Below are positions 24,500-33,936 of a stretch of DNA of 64,000 nucleotides, piece by piece. The DNA is taken from the NCBI GenBank assembly GCA_963706905.1, contig CAVPNY010000020.1, positions 62,001 through 126,000 of the forward strand, written 5' to 3'. The stretch's first letter is position 1. Every line of letters starts with the position of its first letter. The position numbers were made by a program, and so were the translations under genes. This stretch comes from CAVPNY01 sp963706905 (GTDB lineage: Bacteria > Chloroflexota > Anaerolineae > Anaerolineales > UBA4823). The notes under the pieces are model-generated. The model did not search any database. It was not told where the DNA came from and saw nothing but the letters and a program-made list of their open reading frames with translations.

Positions 24500-25510
24500 A
24501 TGCAGCTCACAATTAATAACTTGGTTTTTATGCCCGAGACTTTATTGCGGATTGAGAATATATCGAAAAAATTTCCCGGCGTTCAGGCGTTGGATGGTAT
24601 AACGCTGGACATCAATAAAGGGGAAGTGCATGCCATCGTTGGAGAAAACGGCGCTGGGAAAAGCACGTTAATGAATATTCTTTCAGGAGTTCAGGAGCGT
24701 GACCAAGGTAGGATTGTTTTCAAAGAGCAAGATTTAGTTTTAGCCGACCCAAAATATTCCCAAAGCATTGGCATTTCGACGGTGTATCAGGAATTGGCTC
24801 TGGCTCCAAACATGACGATTATGGACAATGTGTTTCTTTGGGACCTGCCTCGTGACTTAATCGGTCTCGTAGACCAGCGAAAACTTCTCAACCGAACAGT
24901 AGATCTAATAAACGAGTTAGGCGTTAGCCTGGATCCATCGACCCTTGTCAAGCATTTGAGCGTATCCGAGAAGCAACTAGTAGAAATAGCCAAGGCGCTT
25001 TCTTTGAATGCTTCCCTGATCATTATGGATGAACCAAACTCTGCGCTTTCCCCGGCTGAAACGCAATTCCTCTTTAGGATCATTCGCAAACTTAAGGAAC
25101 GCGGGGTGACGATCTTGTTCATCTCACACCGGCTAGATGAAGTCTTTGAGATTGCCGATCGGATTACCGTGTTGCGCGATGGGCAATTGATCGGTACATT
25201 GAATAAAACAGATGCCACGATCGACCAGATTGTATCGATGATGGTCGGTAGAGAGTTAAAGCGCGTTCTTTATACCCGTCAAGGAGCAAGTGAACAAAAG
25301 AGTTTCCAGAACGGAGTAATCCTATCAATTAGAAACCTGAGTTTGGGAAAACTATTTCAAGATGTGCACTTTGACCTGCATAAAGGCGAAATTCTGGGAG
25401 TTTTTGGATTAGTTGGGGCTGGTCGGACACAACTGGTTGAAACAATCTTTGGTTTAAGGAGGCCTGAGTCAGGAGAAATTCTTGTAGACCAAAAACCAAC
25501 CCAGATTTAA
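24500..25510 (+). CDS. Sugar ABC transporter ATPase (RbsA family), N-terminal part with premature stop
   Basis: RbsA-type ATPases are tandem. This frame holds the first ATPase: Walker A GENGAGKST, Q-loop YQELALAP, signature HLSVSEKQLVEIAKAL, Walker B LIIMDEPNSAL and H-loop ISHRLDEVFEIAD. It then begins the second, with the degenerate Walker A GLVGAGRTQ. An in-frame TAA (25508-25510) interrupts it where relatives read IKSP; the same frame continues SPHQAVKLGIGLVPEDRK. The start is at 24500 (MQLTIN, after GAGGGT) or 24530 (MPETLL). Whether the stop is real or a base error cannot be told here. Confidence 0.87.
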   Translation: MQLTINNLVFMPETLLRIENISKKFPGVQALDGITLDINKGEVHAIVGENGAGKSTLMNILSGVQERDQGRIVFKEQDLVLADPKYSQSIGISTVYQELALAPNMTIMDNVFLWDLPRDLIGLVDQRKLLNRTVDLINELGVSLDPSTLVKHLSVSEKQLVEIAKALSLNASLIIMDEPNSALSPAETQFLFRIIRKLKERGVTILFISHRLDEVFEIADRITVLRDGQLIGTLNKTDATIDQIVSMMVGRELKRVLYTRQGASEQKSFQNGVILSIRNLSLGKLFQDVHFDLHKGEILGVFGLVGAGRTQLVETIFGLRRPESGEILVDQKPTQI

Positions 25511-26029
25511 AGCCCTCATCAAGCTGTGAAACTTGGGATAGGTCTTGTCCCAGAAGACCGTAAATTATCTGGGGTTTTTCTCAAGATGGCCGTAGAAGAT
25601 AATATTAACATGACCAGCTTTAGACATTTGAGCCAGTCAGGTTTAATTAACACGCGCAAATCAAAAGCTCAGGCCTCCCGCTTATCCGAAGAGCTGGACA
25701 TCCGACTGAATAATCTCGGACAATTTATCAGCTCTTTATCGGGCGGTAATCAACAAAAAGTCATCCTTGCCCGCTGGCTGGCAATGAACCCACATATCCT
25801 GATCTTGGATGAGCCCACACGAGGGATCGACGTAGGCGCAAAGGCGCAGATTTATGAGATTATCCATCGTTTGGCAGAAAACAACGTGGCCATCCTCTTA
25901 ATCTCATCGGAAATTGAAGAAATCCTGGCAATATCCGATAATATCTTGGTGATGCGTCGTGGAGCGGTTTCCTCCCCTATTCATCGAAACGATGCCACCA
26001 CAGATAGTCTGATGAAACTCGCGGCGTAA
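25511..26029 (+). CDS. Sugar ABC transporter ATPase (RbsA family), C-terminal part after in-frame stop
   Basis: Same frame as the preceding feature. It contains LVPEDRKLSGVF, the second signature SSLSGGNQQKVILARWL, Walker B ILILDEPTRGIDVGAK and the switch ISSEIEEILAISD. A GTG at 25526 could reinitiate, but there is no ribosome binding site. Confidence 0.8.
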   Translation, partial: SPHQAVKLGIGLVPEDRKLSGVFLKMAVEDNINMTSFRHLSQSGLINTRKSKAQASRLSEELDIRLNNLGQFISSLSGGNQQKVILARWLAMNPHILILDEPTRGIDVGAKAQIYEIIHRLAENNVAILLISSEIEEILAISDNILVMRRGAVSSPIHRNDATTDSLMKLAA

Positions 26030-26059
26030 TCAAATCCGGATAAGTATGGAGTTATAAAA

Positions 26060-26350
26060 ATGATCACAGAAATTGCTGTCTTAAAAATTGATGCAGCGCA
26101 ATCCAAAGATTTTGAGAAAATGCATAACGATGTCGTAAAAATTCTCCGTCGCCAGACAGGGTACAAAAGCGATAAACTGCTCTCAGCCCACGAAGTTGCC
26201 GGACAGTACGTGCTGATGGTCGAATGGGAATCCATCAATGACCACCAGAAATTTATTGATTCGACTGAATATCCCTTAATGTCAGAGCCATACGGAAAAT
26301 TCGTCAAGGACTTTTCCTTTGCACATTACACAACTGTCGTTAGATCGTGA
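26060..26350 (+). CDS. Antibiotic-biosynthesis-monooxygenase (ABM)-like small protein
   Basis: This 96-residue dimeric alpha-beta barrel type protein shows the ABM layout: a beta strand with EIAVLKIDAAQSKDFEK, GYKSDKLLSA, YVLMVEWESINDHQKFIDS and a terminal FSFAHY. Members include small monooxygenases, isomerases and haem or quinone-modifying enzymes. GGAG precedes the ATG. Its place between the importer and an aldehyde dehydrogenase suggests a role in the same pathway; no catalytic residues can be assigned. Confidence 0.75.
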   Translation: MITEIAVLKIDAAQSKDFEKMHNDVVKILRRQTGYKSDKLLSAHEVAGQYVLMVEWESINDHQKFIDSTEYPLMSEPYGKFVKDFSFAHYTTVVRS

Positions 26351-26373
26351 ATTAAGGCTTGTAGAAGAATTTA

Positions 26374-27822
26374 ATGGAATCAACAAATATAAAATTATTT
26401 ATCAACAATGAATGGGTGGATGGCGAAAAAGGGATTGTCCTGCCAGTTGAAAATCCATCAACCCAGGAGATAATTGGAACCGTCGCGCAAGGTACTCGCT
26501 GTGATGCTCAACGAGCATTAAAAGCCGCTCAAACAGCCTTCGAGACCTGGTCTAAAACGACCGGTGAACAGCGTTCTATTTTGTTGAAGAAAGCCGCTGA
26601 GATCGTGTTATCTCGTCAGGATGAGTTAGCCCGTTTATTGACTGCCGAACACGGGAAACCGTTGAATGAAGCCCAGGGTGAGGTGAAAGGTTCAACCAAC
26701 TACCTGATCTATTATGCAGAAGAGGCAAAGCGCATCAATGGTGAGATTGCCCCATCCAAATCAGCTACTAGCCGGAGCCTGATCTTTAAACAGCCGCGCG
26801 GCGTTGTGGCTGCGATTGCTCCGTGGAACTATCCGATTGCCTTGATGATGTGGAAAGTAGCACCGGCTTTGGCGGCAGGATGTACCGTAGTCGTAAAACC
26901 TCCAGCGATCACCCCAATAGCAACAACTTTGTTTACGGCGGCCATTGCTGAATCTGGTTTCCCGGCAGGTGTGATTAATGTGATCAACGGTCCTAGTGGT
27001 GAGGTGGGAGAAGAACTAATCACGAATCCCATCACCAAAGTAGTAGGATTTACGGGTTCCACGGCTACCGGGGCTCACATTGCTTCCAAAGCAGCTCCCG
27101 GATTTAAAAAACTAATCCTGGAACTCGGCGGCCACACGCCAATGATCATATTCAAGGATGCCGATATAAACAAGGTGGTGGCTGATGGGGTCAAACGCTC
27201 CTTCCGCAACATGGGACAGATATGTAATGCCGTAAACCGGATCTACGTAGAAAATGAAATTGCTGATGAATTTATCACTCGATTTGTGGAGGCCACCCGC
27301 AAACTGACCATCGGTGATGGATTATTAAATCCAAAAGTGGATCTCGGTCCGATGACGAGCAACGATGGAGTTGCGCATACCCAAATGCAGGTGGATGATG
27401 CCGTCGCTAAAGGCGCACAGCTCCTTTGTGGTGGAAAACGACCTGAAATTGTTGATCTACCTGGAGGATACTTCTACGAACCGACCGCAGTAACTAATGT
27501 CCGGCCGGATATGGCAGTGATGAATGAGGAGACGTTTGGCCCGTTGGTCGGCATCGACACTTTTTACGGGGTCGAGGAAGCATTGAAAAAAGCGAATAGT
27601 ACCCGTTATGGGTTGGTAAGTTATGTTTATACAAATGACTTGCGCACAGCCTTTAAAATGATGGAAGGTATTCAATCCGGGACAGTAGCAATCAATAATA
27701 TCAGCCCCGATTCACTCTATGCACCCTATCCAGCCTGGAAAGACAGTGGGATTGGTTTGGAGCTTGGCCGCTTTGGTCTAGATGAATACCTTCAGGTTAA
27801 GCATTGTATTTTAGAATTATAA
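26374..27822 (+). CDS. NAD(P)-dependent aldehyde dehydrogenase
   Basis: This 482-residue aldehyde dehydrogenase has the cofactor-binding APWNYPIALMMWKVAPALA, GFTGSTATG, the general-base glutamate in LELGGHTPM and the nucleophilic cysteine in NMGQICNAVNR. Closing motif: NEETFGPLVGI. The group includes succinate-semialdehyde, lactaldehyde and ketoglutarate-semialdehyde dehydrogenases. With the DapA-like enzyme it could make a non-phosphorylative route from a sugar acid to a 2-oxo acid, but this is inference. Last gene of the plus-strand arm and of the island. Confidence 0.92.
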   Translation: MESTNIKLFINNEWVDGEKGIVLPVENPSTQEIIGTVAQGTRCDAQRALKAAQTAFETWSKTTGEQRSILLKKAAEIVLSRQDELARLLTAEHGKPLNEAQGEVKGSTNYLIYYAEEAKRINGEIAPSKSATSRSLIFKQPRGVVAAIAPWNYPIALMMWKVAPALAAGCTVVVKPPAITPIATTLFTAAIAESGFPAGVINVINGPSGEVGEELITNPITKVVGFTGSTATGAHIASKAAPGFKKLILELGGHTPMIIFKDADINKVVADGVKRSFRNMGQICNAVNRIYVENEIADEFITRFVEATRKLTIGDGLLNPKVDLGPMTSNDGVAHTQMQVDDAVAKGAQLLCGGKRPEIVDLPGGYFYEPTAVTNVRPDMAVMNEETFGPLVGIDTFYGVEEALKKANSTRYGLVSYVYTNDLRTAFKMMEGIQSGTVAINNISPDSLYAPYPAWKDSGIGLELGRFGLDEYLQVKHCILEL

Positions 27823-27839
27823 ATCCGTATCTTTCATTA

Positions 27840-27881
27840 GGCGGAAGAAAATCCCAGTCAGGGACAACTGGGGAGTCCGTC
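27840..27881 (+). terminator. Hairpin after the aldehyde dehydrogenase gene
   Basis: CCCAGT (27853-27858) pairs with ACTGGG (27867-27872) inside an outer GGCGGA/TCCGTC pairing. It lies just after the last gene of the island but lacks a clear T-run. Confidence 0.4.
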
Positions 27882-28020
27882 TGCGGATAATTTAATAGTT
27901 GGAGTTAAATCGATTAACGCTGCTGGGGGAATACTATAGGATTCGTATGGATAAAGTGCGCTGGTCGAAGGAACTGGAGAAGGCAGGTGGGGGATTTTTG
28001 TACGGGTAAAAGCACGAATT

Positions 28021-28029
28021 TGATACAAT
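28021..28029 (+). promoter_or_regulatory. Extended -10 promoter of the clostripain gene
   Basis: TGATACAAT is an extended -10 box about 60 bp before the start codon and matches the box at 15686-15694 before the truncated paralogue. Confidence 0.5.
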
Positions 28030-28088
28030 GGTAATTAGTTGAAAGAAATCAAATTCCTAAGCCGGTTCACAGCAAGGGATGGTGAAGA

Positions 28089-30737
28089 ATGCGACTCCCC
28101 GAGATTTTCCGATGGATCAATGCAACTTTGTTCCAGGCGCGGCAATTCGCGCCTGTACCGGTGTCTGACCAGGCGCCTGAATCTATATATTTTCACCCGG
28201 TGATCGTCTTCTCAACCAGTAGTGGCTCGGGACAGAAGCGCACGGTGCGCGCCGAGCGCCGCCGGCGGGATGACTCATCCGGAGCGCGCCCGAGAGCTGA
28301 AGCGCCAGAACGCCAGCGAGAATCCGAAGGAGGAACATCCACTCCGGCACCAACAGGTAGCAGCGGTGGCAGCACTGGTGGTGGCACCGGTGGTGCTTAT
28401 CGTCCGACCATGAACCTGCCAGGTGGGCAGAAACTCTCACCGGTGATGATGATTGGTCTTGTTGTGATCGCTTGCGTCTGCGTTGGGCTGTATTTTATCT
28501 TTGGCCGCGGCGGCACCGATCTGTCCAGCCAGGCGCCGGCGGAACAACCAGCCGAGCAGGAGGACACCACCGAGTTCAACCCGTCGGAGCCCACTAGCGT
28601 TCCCCAGGTACAGCCAACCAGGCGTCCGCAAGCCACGCTGCCGCCTGGTCTTTCAGCAGGCACTGCTGGCGGTGATACCTGGACAGTGATGTTGTACCAG
28701 GACGCCGACGACAAGATTCTGGAGCAAGATATCTATATTGACCTCAACGAAGCCGAGCGTGTTGGCTCGGGCGACGGGGTGCAGATTGTAGCCCAGTTTG
28801 ATCGCTATAGGGCAGGCTACACTGGCGACGGCGATTGGACTTCAGCCAAGCGCTTTTACGTCACCCAGGATAATGACCTAAACCGGGTGGGATCAGAGCA
28901 GGTGGCTGACTTAGGTGAAGTCAACATGTCAGATGGGAACACGCTGGTAGACTTTGTCACCTGGGCGATGGAAAACTATCCAGCAGATAAATACACGCTG
29001 ATCCTTTCTGACCACGGGCTGGGCTGGCCAGGCGGCTGGAGCGATCCGACTGCCACTGGCTCTGGGCCGCGCAACCTGCCGCTGGCTCAGGCCACCGGCG
29101 ATCAATTGTTCTTAATGGAGATCGACCAGGCGTTGGGTGAGATCCGCGCCGTGACGGGATTGGAGAAATTCGAGATGATCGGTATGGATGCCTGCTTGAT
29201 GGGCCACCTGGAGGTATTCAGCGCCTTGCAGCCCCACGCACGTTATGCGGTAGCCTCCCAGGAGACCGAGCCTTCACTCGGCTGGGCTTACGCCGCCTTC
29301 CTGAATGACCTGCGTGCCAACCCGGGGATGAGCGGGGGGGACCTGGGGGAAGCGATCGTAGACAGCTATATAGATGAAGACCAGCGTATCGTCGACAATC
29401 AGGCGCGCGCTGAGTTCGCCGGAGGCGGCTCGATCCTGGGCAGCCTGTTTGGTGGAGGCAGTGTAAGCTCGGCTGAGCAGATTGTTAACCAGCTTTCGAA
29501 AACGATCACCCTGACCGCAGCGGATCTGGGCGGCATGACTGCTCTGATGGAAAGCTTCAATAACTTCTCCGCTCTGCTGCAAAGCGCCGATCAAAACGCA
29601 GTGGCTCAGGCCCGCAGTTATTCCCAGGCCTTCACCAGCATATTCGGCAAAGAGGTGCCCGCATCCTATCTCGACCTGGGTAACTTTGTCCAGCAAGTTG
29701 CCAGCCGGGATCCAGACCTCCAGCAGGCTGCCGGGCAGGTATTGGCAGCCATCCAGGGGATGGTTATATCCGAAAAACACGGTCCAGACCGTTCGGGAGC
29801 CACCGGCGTGTCAATTTACTTCCCTAACTCGAAGCTGTACGGACTGGACACCACCGGGGCGCGATCTTATGTTATTGCAGCAGAGCGCTTCGCCAATCAA
29901 TCTCTGTGGGACGATTTCATGGCTTACCACTACACCGGCAGGTCATTTGACGCCTCATCAGCCAGAGTGGCTGAGCCCGAGGTCGGTGATACGGTCGAGT
30001 CGCCGGCGGCTGGGGGCATCCAGGTCTCCCCGCTGACGCTCTCCACCAAGCAGGTCGCTCCTGGCGAGACGGTGCTGCTCAGCGCGGATATCCAGGGCGA
30101 GAATATTGGCTATATCAAGCTGTTTGTGGGATATATGGACCAGGCGTCAAACTCAATTTTCGTGGCTGACAGCGATTACCTGGAGAGCAGCGATACGCGC
30201 CAGATCGACGGAGTGTATTACCCGGAGTGGGGTGAGGGCGAGTTCACGCTGGAATTCGAATGGGAGCCGGTGGTGTTCGGGATCAGTGATGGGACCAACC
30301 TCGAGGTGGCTCTGTTCACACCGGAGTCCTATGGGAAGAATTTCCAGGAAGCCGAGTATAGCGTGGATGGCGTCTATACCTTTGCGGATGACGCTGAGCA
30401 GCGCAACGCCCGGTTGTATTTCCAGAACGGGGTGCTGCAACGGGTGTTTGGCTTTACGGGCGAAAGCGAGACGGCCAGTGGAACTGGCGCGCCGCGTGAG
30501 ATCACGCCGCAACCTGGTGACACATTCACTATCCTCGATCTGTGGTACGACCTTGACTCGCAAGGCAATGTCACCCAGGCTGTCCGCCAGGAAGGCGGCA
30601 CGCTGACCTTCGGCGATCAGATGTTTGAATGGGAGGACCTGGACGCGGCCGCTGGGCAGTATCTGGTGGGCTTCCTGGTGGAAGATCTGGACGGCAATCC
30701 GACGGCAGTTTATGAAACGGTGACGGTGGAGCAGTGA
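28089..30737 (+). CDS. Clostripain-family (C11) cysteine peptidase, membrane anchored
   Basis: This 882-residue protein has an N-terminal 45-residue segment (FRWINATLFQARQFAPVPVS), an Arg/Ser/Gly-rich low-complexity stretch, one membrane helix (about 119-139) and a Pro/Thr linker. The C11 peptidase domain follows, with the catalytic histidine in LILSDHGLGW and the cysteine in MIGMDACLMGHLEV. A beta-rich C-terminus follows from about residue 640. Clostripain-type enzymes cut after arginine or lysine and often self-process. The peptidase would lie outside the membrane. GGGATGG precedes the ATG. A related N-terminus and promoter occur at 15.7 kb. Confidence 0.9.
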   Translation: MRLPEIFRWINATLFQARQFAPVPVSDQAPESIYFHPVIVFSTSSGSGQKRTVRAERRRRDDSSGARPRAEAPERQRESEGGTSTPAPTGSSGGSTGGGTGGAYRPTMNLPGGQKLSPVMMIGLVVIACVCVGLYFIFGRGGTDLSSQAPAEQPAEQEDTTEFNPSEPTSVPQVQPTRRPQATLPPGLSAGTAGGDTWTVMLYQDADDKILEQDIYIDLNEAERVGSGDGVQIVAQFDRYRAGYTGDGDWTSAKRFYVTQDNDLNRVGSEQVADLGEVNMSDGNTLVDFVTWAMENYPADKYTLILSDHGLGWPGGWSDPTATGSGPRNLPLAQATGDQLFLMEIDQALGEIRAVTGLEKFEMIGMDACLMGHLEVFSALQPHARYAVASQETEPSLGWAYAAFLNDLRANPGMSGGDLGEAIVDSYIDEDQRIVDNQARAEFAGGGSILGSLFGGGSVSSAEQIVNQLSKTITLTAADLGGMTALMESFNNFSALLQSADQNAVAQARSYSQAFTSIFGKEVPASYLDLGNFVQQVASRDPDLQQAAGQVLAAIQGMVISEKHGPDRSGATGVSIYFPNSKLYGLDTTGARSYVIAAERFANQSLWDDFMAYHYTGRSFDASSARVAEPEVGDTVESPAAGGIQVSPLTLSTKQVAPGETVLLSADIQGENIGYIKLFVGYMDQASNSIFVADSDYLESSDTRQIDGVYYPEWGEGEFTLEFEWEPVVFGISDGTNLEVALFTPESYGKNFQEAEYSVDGVYTFADDAEQRNARLYFQNGVLQRVFGFTGESETASGTGAPREITPQPGDTFTILDLWYDLDSQGNVTQAVRQEGGTLTFGDQMFEWEDLDAAAGQYLVGFLVEDLDGNPTAVYETVTVEQ

Positions 30738-30852
30738 GCATGATCAGATGGTCATGGCAGGCAAGGCAAGTCTGGATAGTTGGTTTATAAGACATGCCTT
30801 TTCCAACACAGAAGAATTCGCCGTGGTGACCCGGAAAATGGATCGAAACCCC

Positions 30853-30873
30853 ACCCCCACGGTGGGGGTTTTT
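30853..30873 (+). terminator. Intrinsic terminator after the clostripain gene
   Basis: ACCCCCA (30853-30859), loop CGG, TGGGGGT (30863-30869), then TTTTT: a textbook factor-independent terminator between the protease gene and fabF. Confidence 0.85.
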
Positions 30874-30908
30874 ACCTGTGATTCAATATTGGTAGAGAGG
30901 TAGCAACT

Positions 30909-32162
30909 ATGGATATAAACCGCAATGGCCGCCGACGGGTGGTGATCACCGGGCTGGGCGCTCAAACTCCGTTGGGTACACTGGATTCTTTCTGGCAAAA
31001 TTTGTTAGCCGGGCGCTCGGGCGTGCGGCGCATCACGCAGTTCGACGCTTCGGACATGGGGGTTCAGATTGCCGCAGAAGTGGATTTCGATCCGGGCGAG
31101 CATATCAATCCTAAGGATGCCCGGCGCATGGCGCGCCCTTCGCAGATGGCGCTGGTCTCCGCCCGCCAGGCGCTGGCTGATGCCGGTTTGACTCAGGCAG
31201 AGATCGTCAGCGATGGTGACCGCACCGCGGTAGTCTTGGGCTCGGTGATTGGGGGCTTTCACCTGCTGATGGAAGGTTCGTATGATTATATCTTTCGTGG
31301 TCGCCGGCCAAATCCTTTTGCGCTGCTGCATGGCCTGCCAAATATCCCTGCCCACCTGATCAGCCTGGATATGCAGGCTACCGGCCCGCTGGAGACGATC
31401 TCGACAGCCTGCGCCAGCGGCACCCAGTCAATCGGCGCCGCGACAGAGCTGATCCGCAGCGGGCGGGTCGACCGGGTCTTCACCGGCGGGGTGGACTGCC
31501 TGATCCGCAAGGAAGTGATCGGCGCTTTCGACGCTATGACGGTGCTATCAAAGCATTATAATGACACACCCGAGCTGGCCAGCCGTCCGTTCGACGTTGA
31601 CCGGGATGGCTTTGTGATGGGGGAGGGGGCAGGCGTGTTACTGCTTGAGACGCTGGAACAGGCTCAACAGCGCGGGGCGCGCATTTATGCCGAAGTGCTG
31701 GGTCACGCGGCTTCTTCCGATGCTTATCACAGCGCTGCCCCGGATACCGAGGGCACGGGGGCGATCAAGGCCATGCGCTGGGCGATGGAGGATGGTGGCC
31801 TCAATTTGGATGAGGTGGATTACATCAACGCCCACGGCACTGGCACCCGCCTGAATGATATTACCGAGACGAAAGCGATTAAGAGCCTGTTCGGGGAGCG
31901 GGCTTACAGTATGTTGATCAACTCAACCAAGAGTATGATCGGGCACGGCATGGGTGCTGCTGGAGCGTTGGAGGCAATCGCTTGCACTTTGTCCATTTAT
32001 CATGGAGTGGTGCATCCGACTGCCAACCTGGAACAACCCGATCCTGAGTGTGACCTGGATTATGTCCCCCATGAACCCCGACAAGTAAGTATCCGCAGCG
32101 GGCTTTCAAACAGCTTCGGCCTGGGTGGGCAGAACGCCTGCCTGCTGCTGGGAAGAGTTTGA
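30909..32162 (+). CDS. fabF: Beta-ketoacyl-ACP synthase II
   Basis: This 417-residue condensing enzyme of type II fatty-acid synthesis extends acyl-ACP with malonyl-ACP. The Cys-His-His triad is visible: STACASGTQSIGAA, NAHGTGTRLND and STKSMIGHGMGAAG. GEGAGVLLLE lies between. The length is normal for FabF. It has its own unit after a strong terminator, with GAGAGG upstream of the ATG. No other fatty-acid gene is near, so it may serve a specialised lipid, but housekeeping use is equally likely. Confidence 0.95.
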   Translation: MDINRNGRRRVVITGLGAQTPLGTLDSFWQNLLAGRSGVRRITQFDASDMGVQIAAEVDFDPGEHINPKDARRMARPSQMALVSARQALADAGLTQAEIVSDGDRTAVVLGSVIGGFHLLMEGSYDYIFRGRRPNPFALLHGLPNIPAHLISLDMQATGPLETISTACASGTQSIGAATELIRSGRVDRVFTGGVDCLIRKEVIGAFDAMTVLSKHYNDTPELASRPFDVDRDGFVMGEGAGVLLLETLEQAQQRGARIYAEVLGHAASSDAYHSAAPDTEGTGAIKAMRWAMEDGGLNLDEVDYINAHGTGTRLNDITETKAIKSLFGERAYSMLINSTKSMIGHGMGAAGALEAIACTLSIYHGVVHPTANLEQPDPECDLDYVPHEPRQVSIRSGLSNSFGLGGQNACLLLGRV

Positions 32163-32211
32163 TCTATCATTGACTGGGCTTCCCGCGGATTCCAACTCCT
32201 GTGGGATGTAG

Positions 32212-33909
32212 TTATTTATAGAATTGTTTAGCCAGCTCCACCTTTAAGCGCATCTTGACATCATTATCGACGAACAGCGAGCCGTGGTACTGCTGGACAG
32301 GGTGGATATCCGTCTTTTCGAGCACGGCGCTCTTTTCTAAAACAGTGCTGTCGCCAGCATTTTCGGTCTGGAAAGTGATATCGCGCATTTTTCCGTTAGC
32401 ATCGCGCTTCAGGGTGATGCCGCTGAGGGTTTTTAGACCGTAGCCGAAAATCGAGATGGTCGGAACGCTGGAACGGCGGCCTAATTCCTGACGGAACTGG
32501 CGCCCGGCACGTAGCATTGAAAGCAGCTCGGGTTTGGCCCAGGATTCGTCCTCCAGGAAATTGATCGCTTGACCATTTTGATCCATTCCGGTGGGATAGA
32601 CTGGGATGATCTGGTAACAGGTTTCGAAGGTCTCGATAATCTGGCGCATGCGCTCGCCCATGATCCCAAACGGGATCACCTGAGGGGCGATCAACAGGCT
32701 GTTCAAGATCTTCACCACACCCATGTGAGGGCCACCCATCAATATGGCTCGCTCAACGCGTTCTTTCCCTCCCAGGCGTTCGATGTAATAGCGGCTCACA
32801 AGAGTCCCCAAGCTGTGGCCAATCAGGGTGATGGGTTGTTCGCGAGGCAGGGTTTCGATTAATTCACCCAGTTTTTTCGCAGACTGGCGCACATCCACCC
32901 GCCAGTCGTAGGCGAATTCGTAAAAATCCACGCCACGCTGGTAGCCCAGGTCCTCCACCATATAATCCCCCAGACGGTTGTACTGGTCCTGTTTGATCAG
33001 GTTGGGGACAATCACAACCTCATCCACAATGCCGCGCGGTTCCAGGGGGACGTCGGATGGCAGGCGGAAGAGCTCAGGATTTTTGAACAGGTATTTCAGG
33101 TTTGGCCAGACACGCTCGTTACCCAGCCAAAGCTCCGAACCCATCAGACCGGGAACGAAAATGACAGGGCGGCGGGTTGGTAAAACGGAAAGTTTTTCGT
33201 CCGCGATGGTCAGAGCTTCTTCTGCAAACCCGCTCTTGTAGACAAGCTGTGAACCGCCAATCCGGAAAGAGTCCCCGTCCTGCAGGATCATTTCTCCAAC
33301 TTTCTCGCCTTTGAACCATGTGCCGTTGGTGGAGCCCAGGTCGCGCAGGATAAACAGGTTGCCTTTGCGGAATACCTCAGCGTGCTTGCGGGAGACTTTT
33401 TCCTGATCGATAAACACCTGGTTGCTCTCTGCTCGACCGATGGTTAACAGGTCGGCGTCCTCAAGCGAGACTTCCCGGGTTTGTTCGCCGGAGAAGATCA
33501 CCAGACGCGGGATGCGGGTTTCATTGATTGCCACTGGCAGGACGGCCTGAATTAGGGTTTGATTCAGGTCAGCCTCCGAGTCGATCGTGGTCAGGCTTAA
33601 ATCTTCAATCACCGGGCTGGCCTCGTAGCGCAGCAAGCTGTTGCCCAGATTGATCTTGTCGCCAGGTTTCAAATCGGCTTTGTCGATGGTCTTGCCATTA
33701 ACGCGGGTGCCATTGGATGAACCCAGGTCGACCAGGGTGCAGCCTTTCGGGTGGCAATCCAGACGGGCATGGCTGCGCGAGACGCGCGAGTCGCTGAGGA
33801 TAATGTCATTGGTCATGGCGCGCCCCAGGGAGATACTGGATTTGCCCAGCTCAAACTCCTGCTCGGGGTCATCCTGGTTGATCAAGATCAGTTTTCCATA
33901 AGATTCCAT
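32212..33909 (-). CDS. FHA-FHA-lipase fusion (LCAT-like alpha/beta hydrolase)
   Basis: This 565-residue protein carries two forkhead-associated domains (about residues 5-95, with SLGRAMTNDIIL and SRSHARL; and about 135-225, with LTIGRAESNQVFI, SRKHAEV and LGSTNGTWF). A lipase domain follows with PVIFVPGLMGSELW, FAYDWRVDVRQS and the nucleophile elbow LIGHSLGTLVSRYY. The hydrolase resembles lecithin:cholesterol acyltransferase-type lipases. FHA domains bind phosphothreonine, so the enzyme is probably recruited by the Ser/Thr kinase encoded just upstream. No signal peptide is seen. The start is at 33909 or 33915 (two nearby ATGs). Confidence 0.88.
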   Translation of the reverse strand: MESYGKLILINQDDPEQEFELGKSSISLGRAMTNDIILSDSRVSRSHARLDCHPKGCTLVDLGSSNGTRVNGKTIDKADLKPGDKINLGNSLLRYEASPVIEDLSLTTIDSEADLNQTLIQAVLPVAINETRIPRLVIFSGEQTREVSLEDADLLTIGRAESNQVFIDQEKVSRKHAEVFRKGNLFILRDLGSTNGTWFKGEKVGEMILQDGDSFRIGGSQLVYKSGFAEEALTIADEKLSVLPTRRPVIFVPGLMGSELWLGNERVWPNLKYLFKNPELFRLPSDVPLEPRGIVDEVVIVPNLIKQDQYNRLGDYMVEDLGYQRGVDFYEFAYDWRVDVRQSAKKLGELIETLPREQPITLIGHSLGTLVSRYYIERLGGKERVERAILMGGPHMGVVKILNSLLIAPQVIPFGIMGERMRQIIETFETCYQIIPVYPTGMDQNGQAINFLEDESWAKPELLSMLRAGRQFRQELGRRSSVPTISIFGYGLKTLSGITLKRDANGKMRDITFQTENAGDSTVLEKSAVLEKTDIHPVQQYHGSLFVDNDVKMRLKVELAKQFYK

Positions 33910-33936
33910 AATCATTTATCCCATTGTATTGATTTC

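Noticed and set aside
25508..25510. Possible stop-codon reassignment, given in-frame TAA, TAG and TGA in three genes.
   Set aside because: Three different stop codons are involved and all other genes use them as normal stops, so recoding is not supported; only the TGA in the redox motif has a specific explanation.
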